DNA of 12,529 bases, from the NCBI GenBank assembly GCA_964353405.1, contig CAYGWJ010000193.1:1-12529 (forward strand), read 5' to 3'. The notes beneath the pieces are model-generated. The model had not been told where the DNA came from and did not search any database. It saw only the letters and a list, made by a program, of their open reading frames with translations. The stretch comes from JBGLNJ01 sp964353405 (GTDB lineage Bacteria > Chloroflexota > Anaerolineae > Fen-1058). The translations under genes were made by a program, and so were the position numbers. The first letter of the stretch is position 1. Each line of letters starts with the position of its first letter. Below are positions 12,528-12,529 of the stretch, piece after piece.

Positions 12528-12529
12528 AA

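Noticed and set aside
1..12529. CRISPR array, tRNA, rRNA or insertion sequence
   Set aside because: No regularly spaced repeats, tRNA-like cloverleaf arms, rRNA strings or transposase motifs were seen. The only direct repeats are the diverged arms at 3170-3292 and 3987-4106 and the short tandem repeats listed.

Overview
The window reads as a bacterial chromosome fragment, most likely from the Chloroflexota (an Anaerolineae-like lineage). That is an inference from three things: the TP-rich, membrane-anchored surface protein and the BNR-type propeller on the left, the Uma2 and DUF7718/DUF5647 gene families (common in Chloroflexota and Cyanobacteria), and an Oxa1-type YidC without a large periplasmic domain. 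No rRNA, tRNA or CRISPR array was seen. No search could be run, so taxonomy and family names rest on recognition.

Left arm (1 to about 4020, plus strand, accessory). It holds the tail of an unknown upstream gene, a BNR/Asp-box beta-propeller protein with a TTG start and no signal peptide, and a surface protein with an N-terminal membrane segment or signal, a Thr/Pro stalk and a C-terminal membrane helix. An Uma2-family nuclease-like protein follows, with Gln at a position that is normally catalytic Glu. The arm ends with two small overlapping genes that look like a DUF7718 + DUF5647 pair. Base composition is visibly lower in GC than on the right (sampled lines about 47% against over 70%).

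The two-gene pair lies between two diverged direct repeats of about 120 bp (3170-3292 and 3987-4106). Each repeat contains a terminator hairpin followed by the 3' end of an amidohydrolase gene read on the minus strand. The right copy belongs to the intact amidohydrolase. The left copy is a remnant of about 30 codons. This is the most distinctive structure in the window.

Right arm (4032 to the end, all minus strand, mostly core). In transcription order, right to left, it carries an eight-repeat PQQ/BamB-like propeller lipoprotein (N-terminus at the window edge), yidC, jag (KH-R3H), a terminator, a PfkB-family kinase, parA (soj), parB (spo0J), an M24 metallopeptidase and a YtcJ-like amidohydrolase. 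yidC-jag and parA-parB normally lie close to the replication origin. Here the mnmE/mnmG/rsmG genes often found between them are replaced by a single kinase gene, and yidC is preceded by the propeller gene rather than rnpA. The genes probably combine membrane protein insertion (yidC, jag), chromosome segregation (parA, parB) and catabolic hydrolases (peptidase, amidohydrolase). Several gaps in this arm carry a different short repeat or palindrome: 5641-5696, 6944-6964, 7864-7909 and 10543-10570.
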